Source of the DNA: CAYOSF01 sp964406605
GTDB taxonomy: Bacteria; Chloroflexota; Dehalococcoidia; DSTF01; RBG-16-68-14
Assembly: GCA_964406605.1 (NCBI GenBank)
Contig: CAYOSF010000012.1
Span: 97,049 to 161,048 of the forward strand
Length of the DNA: 64,000 bases
Direction: 5' to 3'
This document shows positions 26,806 to 36,318 of this stretch, in pieces (position 1 is the stretch's first letter; every line of letters begins with the position of its first letter). The notes beneath the pieces were generated by a model. That model made no database searches. It saw only the letters and a list, made by a program, of their open reading frames with translations, and had not been told where the DNA came from. The position numbers and the translations under genes were made by a program.

Positions 26806-27129
26806 CTACCCCGTCCCGGCCGGCGGTCCGAAGTCGAATGGAGGCGGCACCAGGCTGTCTATCAACCCAGCCTCGTATTGCAGAATCAAGGCAGCGTCAA
26901 TGGCGTTCTTGGCGCCGTCGGCGTTCACGTCCCCCAGGTGGAAGCAACCCATCAGGACGACGAGCCCGGCGTCATACTGGAGAACTAGGGCAGCGTCGAC
27001 GCTGTCAGCGGTAGTGCTGCAGTTGACGTCCCCCCACGGGTAGCCCGAGGCGGTGGCAGTGCCATCGTGCGTGAGAGTCCCCACAAGGAGGAGGCAGACG
27101 GTCACCACAAGGACAGAGACTTGCTTCAT
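26806..27129 (-). CDS. Small secreted dockerin-domain protein
   Basis: 107 aa: a signal peptide (MKQVSVLVVTVCLLLVGTL) and then almost only a type I dockerin, with two F-hand repeats GDVNC..ADSVDAALVLQYDAGL and GDVNADGAKNAIDAALILQY ending in a Pro-rich tail. Dockerins bind cohesins through two calcium-loaded repeats. The first repeat has a degenerate loop (STTA) while the second is canonical. GAGGAGG just before the ATG at 27129 fixes the start. It is solitary; no catalytic domain is attached. A partner could be the two-module protein at 9543, but that is inference. Confidence 0.82.
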   Translation of the reverse strand: MKQVSVLVVTVCLLLVGTLTHDGTATASGYPWGDVNCSTTADSVDAALVLQYDAGLVVLMGCFHLGDVNADGAKNAIDAALILQYEAGLIDSLVPPPFDFGPPAGTG

Positions 27130-27367
27130 GGCCTCCTCCCCTCTCGGGGACGCAGCGTGTTCCAACGCCCCGATCCTACCACTGCTCTGCATCCCCTACC
27201 AGCCCGCAGCGAGTATCGTCGACTTCCAGCGCGCCGCGACGCACCCCGAGAGCAGGAGCGGGGGCCGTCGTCGCGGAGAACGAAGCGCCCGTGTCTTTGT
27301 GCCGTTGCTCAGGGGCCGAGTGGGTCCGTACCGCCAGCTTCCGCGCCCTACCGATTACCTTGTGGGT

Positions 27368-27443
27368 TGGTGCCGAGGGGCAGACTCGAACTGCCGACAC
27401 CTACATTTTCAGTGTAGTGCTCTACCAACTGAGCTACCTCGGC
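27368..27443 (-). tRNA. tRNA-Phe(GAA)
   Basis: A full cloverleaf reads on the minus strand from 27443. The acceptor GCCGAGG pairs with CCTCGGC, the D-arm is GCTC/GAGC, the anticodon stem CTACA/TGTAG has loop CTGAAAA (anticodon GAA), the variable loop is GTGTC, and the T-arm GGCAG-TTCGAGT-CTGCC follows. Discriminator A and an encoded CCA follow. Total 76 nt. Confidence 0.97.
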
Positions 27444-27563
27444 ACCTGTCGCATTCTATCCGCGGGGCCGGAGATCGGCAAGCGCGCCGCCGCCCATGCC
27501 CTCCCCAAGCGCGGTGATGTACACTGCTGGCGAAGACCCCGGAGGACGGCAGGCGAACGCACC

Positions 27564-29138
27564 ATGAGCGAGCAGACACCGCCCAACGACTGGCAGCCGG
27601 AGATCGATGACATCCGGCGGAGGCGCGAACTCGCCGCGCGCATGGGCGGAGAAGAGAACGTGGCCCGGCACCATGCCGCCGGCAAGCTCACTGTCCGGGA
27701 ACGGGTGAACCGCCTGCTGGATGACGGCTCCTTCCGTGAGCTGGGCTCCCTCTCCGGAGTCGCCGAGTACGAGGAGGGGGAGCTGACTTCCTTCCGGCCC
27801 TCCAATTTCGTGATGGGCCTGGGCAAGATCGACGGCCGCCAGGTGGTGGTGGGTGGAGAGGATTTCACAGTCCGCGGCGGTTCCGCGGACGGCGGAGGCG
27901 GCGGCAAGTGGCTCTTCGGCGAACGGATGGCCGAGGAGTGGCGGCTGCCCCTGCTGCGCCTCATCGACGGCACCGGCGGCAGCGTCCGCACCGTCGCGAT
28001 GATGGGCCGCACCTACATCCCGGACAACCCCGGCTTCACGACCATGGTGCGGCTCATGGGGCAGGTGCCCGTCGTCTCCGCCGTGATGGGCTCGGTCGCC
28101 GGGCTGCCCGCGGCGAAAGCCGTCGCCGCCCACTGGACGATCATGTTGAAAGACACGAGCCAGCTCTTCGTTGCCGGGCCGCCGCTGGTGCGGCGCGCCC
28201 TCGGCCAGGAGGTACCCAAGGAGGTCCTGGGCAGCCACGAGGTGCACGCCCATGTGAGCGGCGTGGCCGACAACGTGGCTGAGGACGAGGACGACTGCTT
28301 CCGCCAGCTCAAACGGTTCCTATCCTACCTGCCCAGCAATGTTTGGCAGGCACCGCCCCGAACGACGCCCGAGGACGACCCGGCCCGACGGGAAGACGCG
28401 CTCCTCTCCATCATCCCGCGGAACCGGCGGCGTCCCCACGATGTCCGCAGGCTGCTCGGCCTGGTCGTCGATCATGAATCCCTGTTCGAGATCTCGCCGT
28501 ACTTCGGACGTTCTCAGGTGACGGCGCTGGCCCGTTTCAACGGCTACCCGGTCGGCGTCCTGGCCAACGACCCGTTCCACGTGGGCGGCGCCATGGACGC
28601 GGACGCATCCGAGAAGCTGATGCGCTTTGTGGACCTCTGCGACACGTTCCATCTGCCGGTGGTCAACTTCGTGGACCAGCCGGGCTTCATGGTGGGGACC
28701 GCGGCCGAGGAGCAGGGCACGATTCGCAAGGGTGTACGGGCTCTCTTCGCCATCGAGGAGTCCACCGTCCCCTGGGTCGCGGTCATCGTCGGCCGGTGCT
28801 ACGGGGTGGCCGGCGGCGGGCACGGGCGGCTCGGCGGGCTGAACCTCCGATACGCCTGGCCTTCTGCCGAGTGGGGCTCCCTGCCCGTGGAGGGAGGCGT
28901 CGAAGCCGCCTACCGGCGCGAGATCGAGGCCGCTCCTGATCCCGATGCGAGGCGCCGGGAGCTGGAGGAGAAGCTCAAGCTCGTGCGGTCGCCGTTCCGA
29001 ACCGCGGAGGCGTTCGGCGTGGAGGAGATCATCGACCCAAGGGACACCCGGCCACTGCTCTGCGAGTTCATCGAGATCGCCCGTCAGCAGGTGACCACGC
29101 AGCTAGGGCCCAAGCAACGCCCCGGCATCCGGCCGTAG
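27564..29138 (+). CDS. Acyl-CoA carboxylase carboxyltransferase (beta) subunit
   Basis: 524-aa carboxyltransferase of the propionyl/methylcrotonyl-CoA carboxylase type, moving CO2 from biotin to an acyl-CoA. Two crotonase-fold halves are visible: N-half (HHAAGKLTVRERVNRLLDDGSF, SVMG..AGLPAAKA) and C-half (VVNFVDQPGFMVG, VGRCYGVAGGGHG, AWPSAEWGSLPVEGG). The ATG at 27564 is 120 bases after the divergent tRNA. No biotin carboxylase or BCCP gene is adjacent, so its partners must be elsewhere. The substrate cannot be assigned. Confidence 0.9.
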   Translation: MSEQTPPNDWQPEIDDIRRRRELAARMGGEENVARHHAAGKLTVRERVNRLLDDGSFRELGSLSGVAEYEEGELTSFRPSNFVMGLGKIDGRQVVVGGEDFTVRGGSADGGGGGKWLFGERMAEEWRLPLLRLIDGTGGSVRTVAMMGRTYIPDNPGFTTMVRLMGQVPVVSAVMGSVAGLPAAKAVAAHWTIMLKDTSQLFVAGPPLVRRALGQEVPKEVLGSHEVHAHVSGVADNVAEDEDDCFRQLKRFLSYLPSNVWQAPPRTTPEDDPARREDALLSIIPRNRRRPHDVRRLLGLVVDHESLFEISPYFGRSQVTALARFNGYPVGVLANDPFHVGGAMDADASEKLMRFVDLCDTFHLPVVNFVDQPGFMVGTAAEEQGTIRKGVRALFAIEESTVPWVAVIVGRCYGVAGGGHGRLGGLNLRYAWPSAEWGSLPVEGGVEAAYRREIEAAPDPDARRRELEEKLKLVRSPFRTAEAFGVEEIIDPRDTRPLLCEFIEIARQQVTTQLGPKQRPGIRP

Positions 29139-29192
29139 CCGGGCCGCGCTGCCGTTGGTCCCAAACGGAGTCGGCCGGCCACCGATGAGACC

Positions 29193-30104
29193 ATGCCCGA
29201 GCCAAGTGTGGTAACCGGAGCCTTCAGCTACACCGGCAAGTACATCACCCGCAGACTCATCGCGGGGGGCGGACAGGTGAGGACCCTGACCGGACACCCC
29301 GATCGCCCGCACCCGTTCGGCGATTCAGTGACTGTCGTCCCCTATGACTTCGACGATCCCGGTCTCCTCGTCGAAAGCCTCCGCGGCGCGGCGACGCTCT
29401 ACAACACCTACTGGATTCGCTTTTCCCACAAGGAAACGACGTTCGAACGAGCCGTGCGCAACACGACCGCGCTGGTTCGCGCCGCTGAGGAGGCCGGTGT
29501 GGGCCGGGTCGTACACGTCAGCATCACCAATCCGTCGGAGGGCTCGAGCCTACCGTATTTCCGCGGCAAAGCGCTGGTCGAGCGCATGATCGGCGAATCA
29601 CGCCTCACGCACGCCATCGTCCGGCCTGCCGTGATCTTCGGCGACGAGGACATTCTGATCAACAACGTGGCGTGGCTCCTCAGGCGCTTCCCAGTCTTCG
29701 CCGTTCCTGGCTCAGGTGAGTACAAGCTGCAACCCATCTTCGTCGAAGACATGGCCGATATCGCCGTCAACGCCGGAAAGCTCGGAGAGAGCATGACGAT
29801 CGACGCTGTCGGGCCGGAGATCTTCACGTTCAACGAACTGGTCCGCCTCATAGCGAACACGATCGGGAGTAGGGCGAGGATCGTGCACCTGCCAGCGCGC
29901 CTGGCCCTTGCTCTGTCTCGGGTGATCGGCTACGCAACCCGAGACGTGCTCCTGACGCGAGATGAGGTGGAAGGGCTGTCGTCGAATCTGCTCGTTTCGC
30001 ACAATCCTCCAACTGGTCAAGTGCGGCTCAGCGAATGGCTCCGGGATCATGCCAGCACCGTCGGCACCCGGTACGCTTCCGAGCTCCAACGGCACTACCG
30101 GTGA
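29193..30104 (+). CDS. NmrA/NAD(P)-binding atypical SDR protein
   Basis: 303-aa Rossmann protein. The nucleotide-binding loop is VTGAFSYTGKYITRRL near the N-terminus. It has LYNTYWIRF and VVHVSITNPS but no YxxxK catalytic motif in place (PYFRGKALVERM), which is typical of NmrA/NDUFA9-like atypical SDRs. It could be a redox sensor, an epimerase-like protein or a complex I-type chaperone; function unknown. It lies 54 bases after the carboxylase. Confidence 0.8.
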   Translation: MPEPSVVTGAFSYTGKYITRRLIAGGGQVRTLTGHPDRPHPFGDSVTVVPYDFDDPGLLVESLRGAATLYNTYWIRFSHKETTFERAVRNTTALVRAAEEAGVGRVVHVSITNPSEGSSLPYFRGKALVERMIGESRLTHAIVRPAVIFGDEDILINNVAWLLRRFPVFAVPGSGEYKLQPIFVEDMADIAVNAGKLGESMTIDAVGPEIFTFNELVRLIANTIGSRARIVHLPARLALALSRVIGYATRDVLLTRDEVEGLSSNLLVSHNPPTGQVRLSEWLRDHASTVGTRYASELQRHYR

Positions 30105-30260
30105 CAGACCGAACAGATCCCGCCCGACCCGACGCCCGCGGCGATTGCCGAGCTGGCGCGAGGCTGTGATCGCGCGCCCTTGGCGGCGGCGAATCCGTGG
30201 TACCATCGATCCTGCCTCGTAGATCGTCACGAGCGGCGCATGGGCTAGAGAGGTATTGCG

Positions 30261-31133
30261 ATGAAACTTGGCGTCATCTTTCCCCAGACGGAGATCGGAA
30301 ACGACCCCGCTGCCATCCGGGACTACGCCCAGGCGGCGGAGCAACTCGGCTACAACCACCTGCTGGTCTTCGAGCACGTCCTGGGAGCGCACCCCAAGCG
30401 TTTCGAGCGCCTCGGCTTCCGCCCGCCGTACACGTACCAGACGCCCTTCCACGAGCCGTTTGTACTCTTCGGGTACTTGGCGGCGCTGACCACGAAGCTG
30501 GAACTGGTGACCGGTGTCCTCGTCCTCCCCCAGCGTCAGACCGCGCTGGTGGCGAAACAGGCGGCCGAAGTCGACGTGCTCACCAAGGGCAGGCTGCGAC
30601 TCGGCGTCGGGGTCGGCTGGAACGCGGTGGAGTTCGAGGCGCTGAACGAAGACTTCAGGAACAGAGGGCGGCGCGTCGAGGAGCAGGTGGCGTTGTTGCG
30701 TGAGCTCTGGACGACAGAACTGGCGGACTTCGACGGCAGATACCACACTGTCCGTCAGGCGGGCATCAGCCCGCTGCCGGTGCAGCGTCCGATCCCCGTA
30801 TGGATGGGCGGCATGGCCGACCGCGTGCTCAGACGCATCGCGCGCATCGCGGACGGTTGGTTTCCTCAGTTTGCGCCGGGGCCCGAGCAGGCACAAATCG
30901 TGGAACGTCTCCGCGGCTACGTCAGGGACGCTGGCCGGCGACTAGAAGACGTCGGCATCGAGGGCCGTCTCAGCCTGGTGACCACGCCGGAGGAGACATG
31001 GGGAGAGACGCTTGCAGGCTGGCGCGAGCTGGGTGCAACCCACGTGTCGTTTAACACCATGGGCGCCAACCTGCGTTCACCGCAGGATCACATCGACGCC
31101 ATCAAACGGTTCAGGGAAGCTGCCGGGGGCTGA
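30261..31133 (+). CDS. LLM-class F420-dependent oxidoreductase
   Basis: 290-aa luciferase-like TIM barrel. The N-terminus KLGVIFPQTEIG, the segment LELVTGVLVLPQRQTALVAKQAAEVDVLTKGRL and GVGVGWN..EFEAL are diagnostic of the F420-dependent branch rather than the FMN branch. PVWMGG and ADGWFPQ follow as expected. Members reduce or oxidise alcohols, imines or nitro compounds with F420; the substrate is unknown. GAGAGG precedes the ATG. Confidence 0.9.
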   Translation: MKLGVIFPQTEIGNDPAAIRDYAQAAEQLGYNHLLVFEHVLGAHPKRFERLGFRPPYTYQTPFHEPFVLFGYLAALTTKLELVTGVLVLPQRQTALVAKQAAEVDVLTKGRLRLGVGVGWNAVEFEALNEDFRNRGRRVEEQVALLRELWTTELADFDGRYHTVRQAGISPLPVQRPIPVWMGGMADRVLRRIARIADGWFPQFAPGPEQAQIVERLRGYVRDAGRRLEDVGIEGRLSLVTTPEETWGETLAGWRELGATHVSFNTMGANLRSPQDHIDAIKRFREAAGG

Positions 31134-31244
31134 GCCACCGCCCGCATGCCCACCAGCCAACGCGGGGAAGTCCGGGTCGGCTGCCGTCGCGCATCATCCG
31201 TGCTGGGCTTGGGGCCCTCCACCAGCCTGTGGGGAAGCTTTCGG

Positions 31245-32699
31245 CTAGGAAGCCTGCTTCGATAGGTCCGGTCCGCGCACGCGCTCCAGCAACTCGGCGT
31301 ACTGGGTTAGGTGGCGCACCCCCAGGAATTCCGCCCGCACCCGCTCCCGGGCCTCCTGCCCGAGACGCTGCGCGAAAGCAACGTCTGCCAGGAGGCTGCC
31401 GAGCAGCGTGCCGAACGCCCGCAGGTGTCGAGGCTCATCGAGCAGCAGGCCGTGTACTCCATCGACTATCTGATCGCGGATGCCTCCCACGGCGCTGGCA
31501 ATGATCGGCCGCCTCTTCCACATCGCCTCCGTCACCGTAAGGCCGAAACCCTCGTCCAGGCTCTTCTGCACGATCACCGCGGCATGTCTCTGCAACGCAT
31601 TCACTATCGCCGCGTTCTCCTCGATGTCCTCCATGGGAAGCGCGGCAATATGAACCCGAGATTGGGCGGCGGACGGCAGGTCCTTCCAGACTGCCACCAT
31701 TTCATCGAAGACGGCGGCGGATTCCGGATCGTCCGCGACCCCGTCCACGCTGGGACCTGCCAGAACCAGCTCGGCTTCGGGTGGCACCGCACCATCGCTC
31801 TCGACGAACCCCTTCATGACCCCGATCGGATCCTTCAGATGATCCCAGCGAGAGATCTGCACGACAAGCGGCGTCTCCCAATCGGGAACCCTTCCGTTGC
31901 GGATGAAGTCGGCGTGTCGGTTCACGCGCGCCGGCGTCCCATCGTGGCGGAGATACGATGGAGAGCCGCTGCCGTGCGGCCCGCCCACGATACCCGTCTC
32001 AACGAGAATCGCTCGCACGGAGGCCGCGTCCATCTCCTGGTTCTTGGCGGAGAACGGGTCAATCGAGGGCGGGATGATAACGCACCGCTCGCGATCGCAG
32101 CAGGCGGGAATGTAGGCTTCCCTTGAGAATACCGTGGCGACCACTGTCTCCAGGTACGGGGCAAGGAAGTTCCACCCCCGTTCCACCTCTTCGTTCGACC
32201 AGTCTTGCCCGATGTGGCAGCGCCAGATCGTAGTGATGCCCGCGCGCACCAGGTACGGTGCAATACCGGCCGTTTGCGGGTCGTGCAACACTACGACATC
32301 ACCAAGACGGACGAACTCCAGGAGTTCGGCCGCGTTGGCGCGAAGCACTTCTTCGTAAACGCCGCGCTCCTCCTCCCCGAGAGAGCTACCGTCACCCTCG
32401 GAGCCGTGGAGAGCGTTGTGCATTCGTTTCGTGACGCGGAAGAACTCCGGCGTTCCCCCGATCACCAGCCATCGCGCGTCGATACCGGCCCCCCTTGCGT
32501 ACGGAAGGAGCGACTGCAAGATCTCCGCTACGCCTCCCCCTCGCGCCGTGGAGTTCACGTGCCAGAACACCCGCCCCTCCATGATCTCGCGCGCCTTCTC
32601 GAGCCTCTTCCTGGGCTCGTGCATCCTCTGCTCTCCTAGCAGCGGCAAGAAGCGATGGAGCGGTCTCGCGGCAGTCTGAACCTCAAGCAGTTGCGCCAT
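31245..32699 (-). CDS. GT4 glycosyltransferase, trehalose synthase (TreT)-like
   Basis: 484-aa retaining GT-B glycosyltransferase. It starts with a TreT-like block (FWHVNSTARGGGVAEILQSLLPYARG, DVVVLHDPQTAGIAPYL, WRCHIGQDW) and has the GT4 donor site QISRWDHLKDP and E-x7-E region VQKSLDEGFGLTVTEAMWKRRP. TreT makes trehalose from an NDP-glucose and glucose, usually as a compatible solute. Activity is inferred from family resemblance. The ATG at 32699 is preferred; a GTG at 32732 is also possible. Confidence 0.8.
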   Translation of the reverse strand: MAQLLEVQTAARPLHRFLPLLGEQRMHEPRKRLEKAREIMEGRVFWHVNSTARGGGVAEILQSLLPYARGAGIDARWLVIGGTPEFFRVTKRMHNALHGSEGDGSSLGEEERGVYEEVLRANAAELLEFVRLGDVVVLHDPQTAGIAPYLVRAGITTIWRCHIGQDWSNEEVERGWNFLAPYLETVVATVFSREAYIPACCDRERCVIIPPSIDPFSAKNQEMDAASVRAILVETGIVGGPHGSGSPSYLRHDGTPARVNRHADFIRNGRVPDWETPLVVQISRWDHLKDPIGVMKGFVESDGAVPPEAELVLAGPSVDGVADDPESAAVFDEMVAVWKDLPSAAQSRVHIAALPMEDIEENAAIVNALQRHAAVIVQKSLDEGFGLTVTEAMWKRRPIIASAVGGIRDQIVDGVHGLLLDEPRHLRAFGTLLGSLLADVAFAQRLGQEARERVRAEFLGVRHLTQYAELLERVRGPDLSKQAS

Positions 32700-33153
32700 G
32701 TCGTTCGTCTTTCTCAGACCGGTGCCCGCCACTTGCGTCTCTTTCGCTAGACACGGGCACCGCTAAGCCTCTTTCAAAGCTTTTGTATGAACTGTACCAC
32801 GCCGTCCTGCGAGAGTCCGCCGAACAGCCACCTGCTCTTTTGGTTTATCGGCTTCATCGAACTGAAAGATGAGTACCCTTGGTGCGTCCACATCTCTCCC
32901 TTTCATCAGCGCTCAACGCTGGGAGGCGCGGCCACATTACACGGAGACACAGGACCGCCGCGCACGGCTCGCGGACTCTCAGGTGACGTCCATCCCTTGC
33001 CAGCCGGCAAGTGTCCCGGCTGCCCCCGTGCCGGACGTCTCCCTCTTGCGCAAAGACTCCAGTCCGCCGCAATTGCGCCCGTCCGGCCCGACAACCCCTC
33101 CAGTAGATCCCAGGCGAGGCCGAACCTACAACGGGAGGTGATTTCGGCAACCC
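32700..33153. other. Divergent intergenic region
   Basis: 454 bases between the glycosyltransferase and the GGDEF gene. A short AT-rich patch at 32765-32795 could hold promoters. No conserved ORF or RNA is recognised. Confidence 0.3.
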
Positions 33154-34746
33154 GTGCGCAAGCTGGACGCCCTACAGATGCTCGCCCGGCTGGCCGGCCC
33201 TGGCACGACCGATCGCGTCGGCGCGCTCTCGGAGGCATCGGGCATCATCGCCGCGGTCATCGGCTCAGGCGACGTGCGCTTGTTTGCGGGTGACGGAGTA
33301 ACCTATGAGGCCTATCCACCAAGGGAGCAGGAGGACTTCTTCGGTCTCTCATCTGACGGCCTCCTCTTTGCCAGCACAGAGCTGAGAAAGCTCGGCGGGG
33401 CCGGGGCGTACTCGATAGGTTCGAATGGGCTGCCGCGTGACATGGCGCCGGCCGACGGCGGACATATCGGTACCCACGTAGCGCTCGCGCTCTGGAGCGG
33501 GGACATCTACGTTGGGACTGTGGTTGCCCAGGGTCCGTGGGCGCGGGCGGCCGCTCAGCGTGCGGGTGAATTCCTAGAGCTGACGGGACCCGCGCTCGGC
33601 ACCATGCTGGAGCACGTGGTGGACCCCGAGCGTCCGCGACGCGTTCAGCAGCAGATGAACCTCCTCGCCAACGTGACTCGGGTATTCACGCGCGCCGAGG
33701 ACATGCAAGACGTGCTCGCGGACGTCGTCGCGGCAGTAAACAGCGCAACGGGCTACCTCAGCAGCATTGACGTGTTGGATTCCCGGGGACGAATGGCCGT
33801 GCGCAGCGCGGCCGCCGGCCGCTACACGGGGACACCTCTTCACGACAGATGGCTCAAGATGACCAAGGTACCCGACCGGATCGTGCAGATGATCCTGAAT
33901 GACCGTCAACCGGTACTGCTGCCCGATCTTCGGACCGATCCCCGCCTTTCCGAGGAGGCTCGAGACTTCTACCGGGCGGCGTCCATCGTCTCAGGGGCCA
34001 CTTTCCCGCTCATCCTGCAGGACGAGGTCGTAGGCGTGCTCAGGGTTGGCAGCCTGAAGCCGACATCATTCCCTCCGGAAGCGGTGGGCCTCCTTGAGAA
34101 CCTCGCCGTCCAGGCGGCGGTAGTAGTGAAGGGGGTCCAGTTGTGGGAGGAGCTGCAACGGTCCCGAAACGAGACCGCGCAGTATGCCGCCAAGCTGCAG
34201 GCCAGCATGGAAATCGAACACCACCTGGCGCGGATGGACCACCTCTGCGGGATCCCCAACCGCCGCTACTTGGAAGAAGTGATGGCCGCGGAGTGCGCCC
34301 GCACTGCCCGCCACAAGACGCCCTTGAGCGTGGCGATGGCGGACCTGGACGATTTCAAGCTCGTCAATGACGCGCACGGGCACGACGTTGGAGACGATGT
34401 TCTGCGGCAGGTAGGAGCGATCGCCCGCTCCAATTGCCGGGAAGGCGACATGGTGGGCCGTCTGGGCGGCGACGAGTTCCTGTTTGTGTTGACGGCCACG
34501 ACCCTGGAGGGCGCCGTCACCTGGGGCGACCGATTTCGCCGCGCTTTGGACGAGACCCCCCTGCTCTTGCGATGCGACACCCGGTTGCACCTAACCGCCA
34601 GCATCGGCGTGGCGGAGGCCGACCGCGCGTCACTGGCCTCCCCTCCCCTGCTTATGCGTCGCTGTGACGAGGCCCTCTACGCCGCGAAAGCATCGGGCAA
34701 GAACACCGTAAGGTCGTATCACCAGCCCCTCGCCGAGGCGATCTAA
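33154..34746 (+). CDS. GAF-domain diguanylate cyclase
   Basis: 530 aa. The N-terminal part is poorly conserved, a GAF domain follows (about 170-320: LLANVTRVFTRAEDMQDVLADVV..., PDLRTDPRL, VGVLRVGS), and then a coiled linker and a GGDEF domain. The active site GGDEF is intact, and the inhibitory site RxxD (REGD) lies exactly five residues before it, so product inhibition is expected. It makes cyclic di-GMP in response to a ligand sensed by GAF; soluble. The frame opens at a TGA (33139), so GTG 33154 is the first start. GGGAGG is 15 bases upstream, farther than usual. Confidence 0.9.
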   Translation: MRKLDALQMLARLAGPGTTDRVGALSEASGIIAAVIGSGDVRLFAGDGVTYEAYPPREQEDFFGLSSDGLLFASTELRKLGGAGAYSIGSNGLPRDMAPADGGHIGTHVALALWSGDIYVGTVVAQGPWARAAAQRAGEFLELTGPALGTMLEHVVDPERPRRVQQQMNLLANVTRVFTRAEDMQDVLADVVAAVNSATGYLSSIDVLDSRGRMAVRSAAAGRYTGTPLHDRWLKMTKVPDRIVQMILNDRQPVLLPDLRTDPRLSEEARDFYRAASIVSGATFPLILQDEVVGVLRVGSLKPTSFPPEAVGLLENLAVQAAVVVKGVQLWEELQRSRNETAQYAAKLQASMEIEHHLARMDHLCGIPNRRYLEEVMAAECARTARHKTPLSVAMADLDDFKLVNDAHGHDVGDDVLRQVGAIARSNCREGDMVGRLGGDEFLFVLTATTLEGAVTWGDRFRRALDETPLLLRCDTRLHLTASIGVAEADRASLASPPLLMRRCDEALYAAKASGKNTVRSYHQPLAEAI

Positions 34747-34864
34747 GTCACGGCTCCCGTCCGGTTTGCGAACGTTCGGTTCGTCCCCCAGCAAGAGCCC
34801 TGCCCAGTCCTGACTCGGCCCCCTACGGTCTGCGCGCCGCGCCAACCAAGACCAGGCGCGGCCC

Positions 34865-36070
34865 CTACAGGATCGTCCGCCCCTCCTTCAGGCGCTCGAT
34901 GTCGTCCCAGCCGAGACCCAGCTCCAGCAACACCTCTTCGGTATGCTGGCCATGCTCCGGGGCGGCGTGCGGCGCGATCGGCGGCATGTCGCCCAACTGA
35001 ATAGGACAGCCGGGACCCCTGACGGCGCCTCGCGACGGGTGCTCGTACTCGACGATGTAGTCGTTCTCCAAGACGCAGGCATCATCCATGACGTCAGTCA
35101 TCGTCTGTATCGGGCCCCAATCCAGGCCGTGCTCGTAGAACAGCGGTTGCCACTCGGCGAGGGGCTTCGCCCCAATCACTTCGTCAAGGAGTGAGATGAG
35201 TTCCTCGTTGTTTGCCAGCCTTGCCTCGTGCGTATTGAACCGTGGATCGCGCTCCAGATCGGGTCTTCCCAGTGCCTTGCAGAGACCGGACCAGAACCGA
35301 TCCGTCTGGCGCATGTCGAAGACAGCCCATCGCCCGCACGCCGCACGGTACTCGTTGACCAGGGGATTGCCCGCCCTGCTACGAGGGAATCTCGGGGCGT
35401 TCTTCTCATAGGTCACGACAGCCTGGACGGCAAGGTTGTTGACCCAGTTCGCGGTGCCGAGGAGAGAGACATCCACTTTCTGGCCGCGACCGGTGCGCTC
35501 GCGAGTGTAGAGCGCGAGCGCGATACCGCCCAGCATGAAACCGCCGGTCGCCGAATCTCCAACTCCGGCGTGCGGCACGAACGGAGGGGCATCGGGGTCA
35601 CCCCACGCGGACGCCAGCCCGGACCTGCCCCAGAAGGCTATCTCGTCACCGGAAGGCCAGTCCGTCGCTGGACCCCTGGGCCCGAATCCTGTGATATTCG
35701 CGTAGATGAGACGAGGGTTGATCTCGTGCAGCGTCGCGTAGTCCAAGTCCGACCTCCTCAGCGTGTCAGGGCGCAGGTTGGTGAGAAAGACGTCGCTCTC
35801 TGCGGCCAGCTTGTGCACGACGTTCCGCCCTTCCGGCGTTCGCAGATCGAGCGCGATCCCGCGCTTGCTGCGATTCCAGACCTCCCATATCCAGTTGAAG
35901 TCGCCGACCGTTGCCGAGCCGGGTCGCACGAAACCACGAACAGGATCACCTTCCAACGGCTCCACCCTAATCACCGTCGCCCCCAACTCGGCCATCAGCA
36001 CGCCACACGTGGGCCCAGCCACCCAGATGGACAATTCCAGGACCTTGATTCCCTCCAGTGCCGTCTTCAT
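34865..36070 (-). CDS. CaiB/BaiF family (class III) CoA transferase
   Basis: 401-aa enzyme moving CoA between carboxylic acids. The N-terminal LEGIKVLELSIWVAGPTCGVLMAELGA, the acid-binding stretch DLRTPEGRNVVHKLAAESDVFLTNLRPD and the catalytic Asp in GRGQKVDVSL are all present. The ATG at 36070 follows GGAGGCAAGGGCG; the longer frame to 36235 lacks family similarity. Substrate unknown. It lies next to a divergent amidohydrolase-like gene. Confidence 0.92.
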   Translation of the reverse strand: MKTALEGIKVLELSIWVAGPTCGVLMAELGATVIRVEPLEGDPVRGFVRPGSATVGDFNWIWEVWNRSKRGIALDLRTPEGRNVVHKLAAESDVFLTNLRPDTLRRSDLDYATLHEINPRLIYANITGFGPRGPATDWPSGDEIAFWGRSGLASAWGDPDAPPFVPHAGVGDSATGGFMLGGIALALYTRERTGRGQKVDVSLLGTANWVNNLAVQAVVTYEKNAPRFPRSRAGNPLVNEYRAACGRWAVFDMRQTDRFWSGLCKALGRPDLERDPRFNTHEARLANNEELISLLDEVIGAKPLAEWQPLFYEHGLDWGPIQTMTDVMDDACVLENDYIVEYEHPSRGAVRGPGCPIQLGDMPPIAPHAAPEHGQHTEEVLLELGLGWDDIERLKEGRTIL

Positions 36071-36318
36071 CGCCCTTGCCTCCTGGTCTTCCCACGCTCG
36101 CTCCGTCGGATTCGCATCCTGGGCTGCCCTAAGGATAGCGTCCACGACCGCACGTCCGCCCGTGCCGAGGCGGGAATCCGTCACGCTGTGACGCGCGCCG
36201 AGAGGAAGATCCGATGGCACGTGGCCGCTCCTCATCGGAGGTGCCGCGGGTATCGGCAGCGTGTATATTGACGGATGCGGTAGCCGAGTGCAGCACAGAC
36301 CGGAGAGGTAGGCAGGAT

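Noticed and set aside
27205..27240. Short match (IVDFQRAA) between the region before tRNA-Phe and the end of the CoA-binding gene at 26606
   Set aside because: About 21 of 24 bases match; matches this short are expected by chance in 64 kb.
35228..36271. 347-codon plus-strand frame over the CoA transferase
   Set aside because: Shadow of the minus-strand CaiB-type gene; Arg/Pro-rich and unlike any protein.
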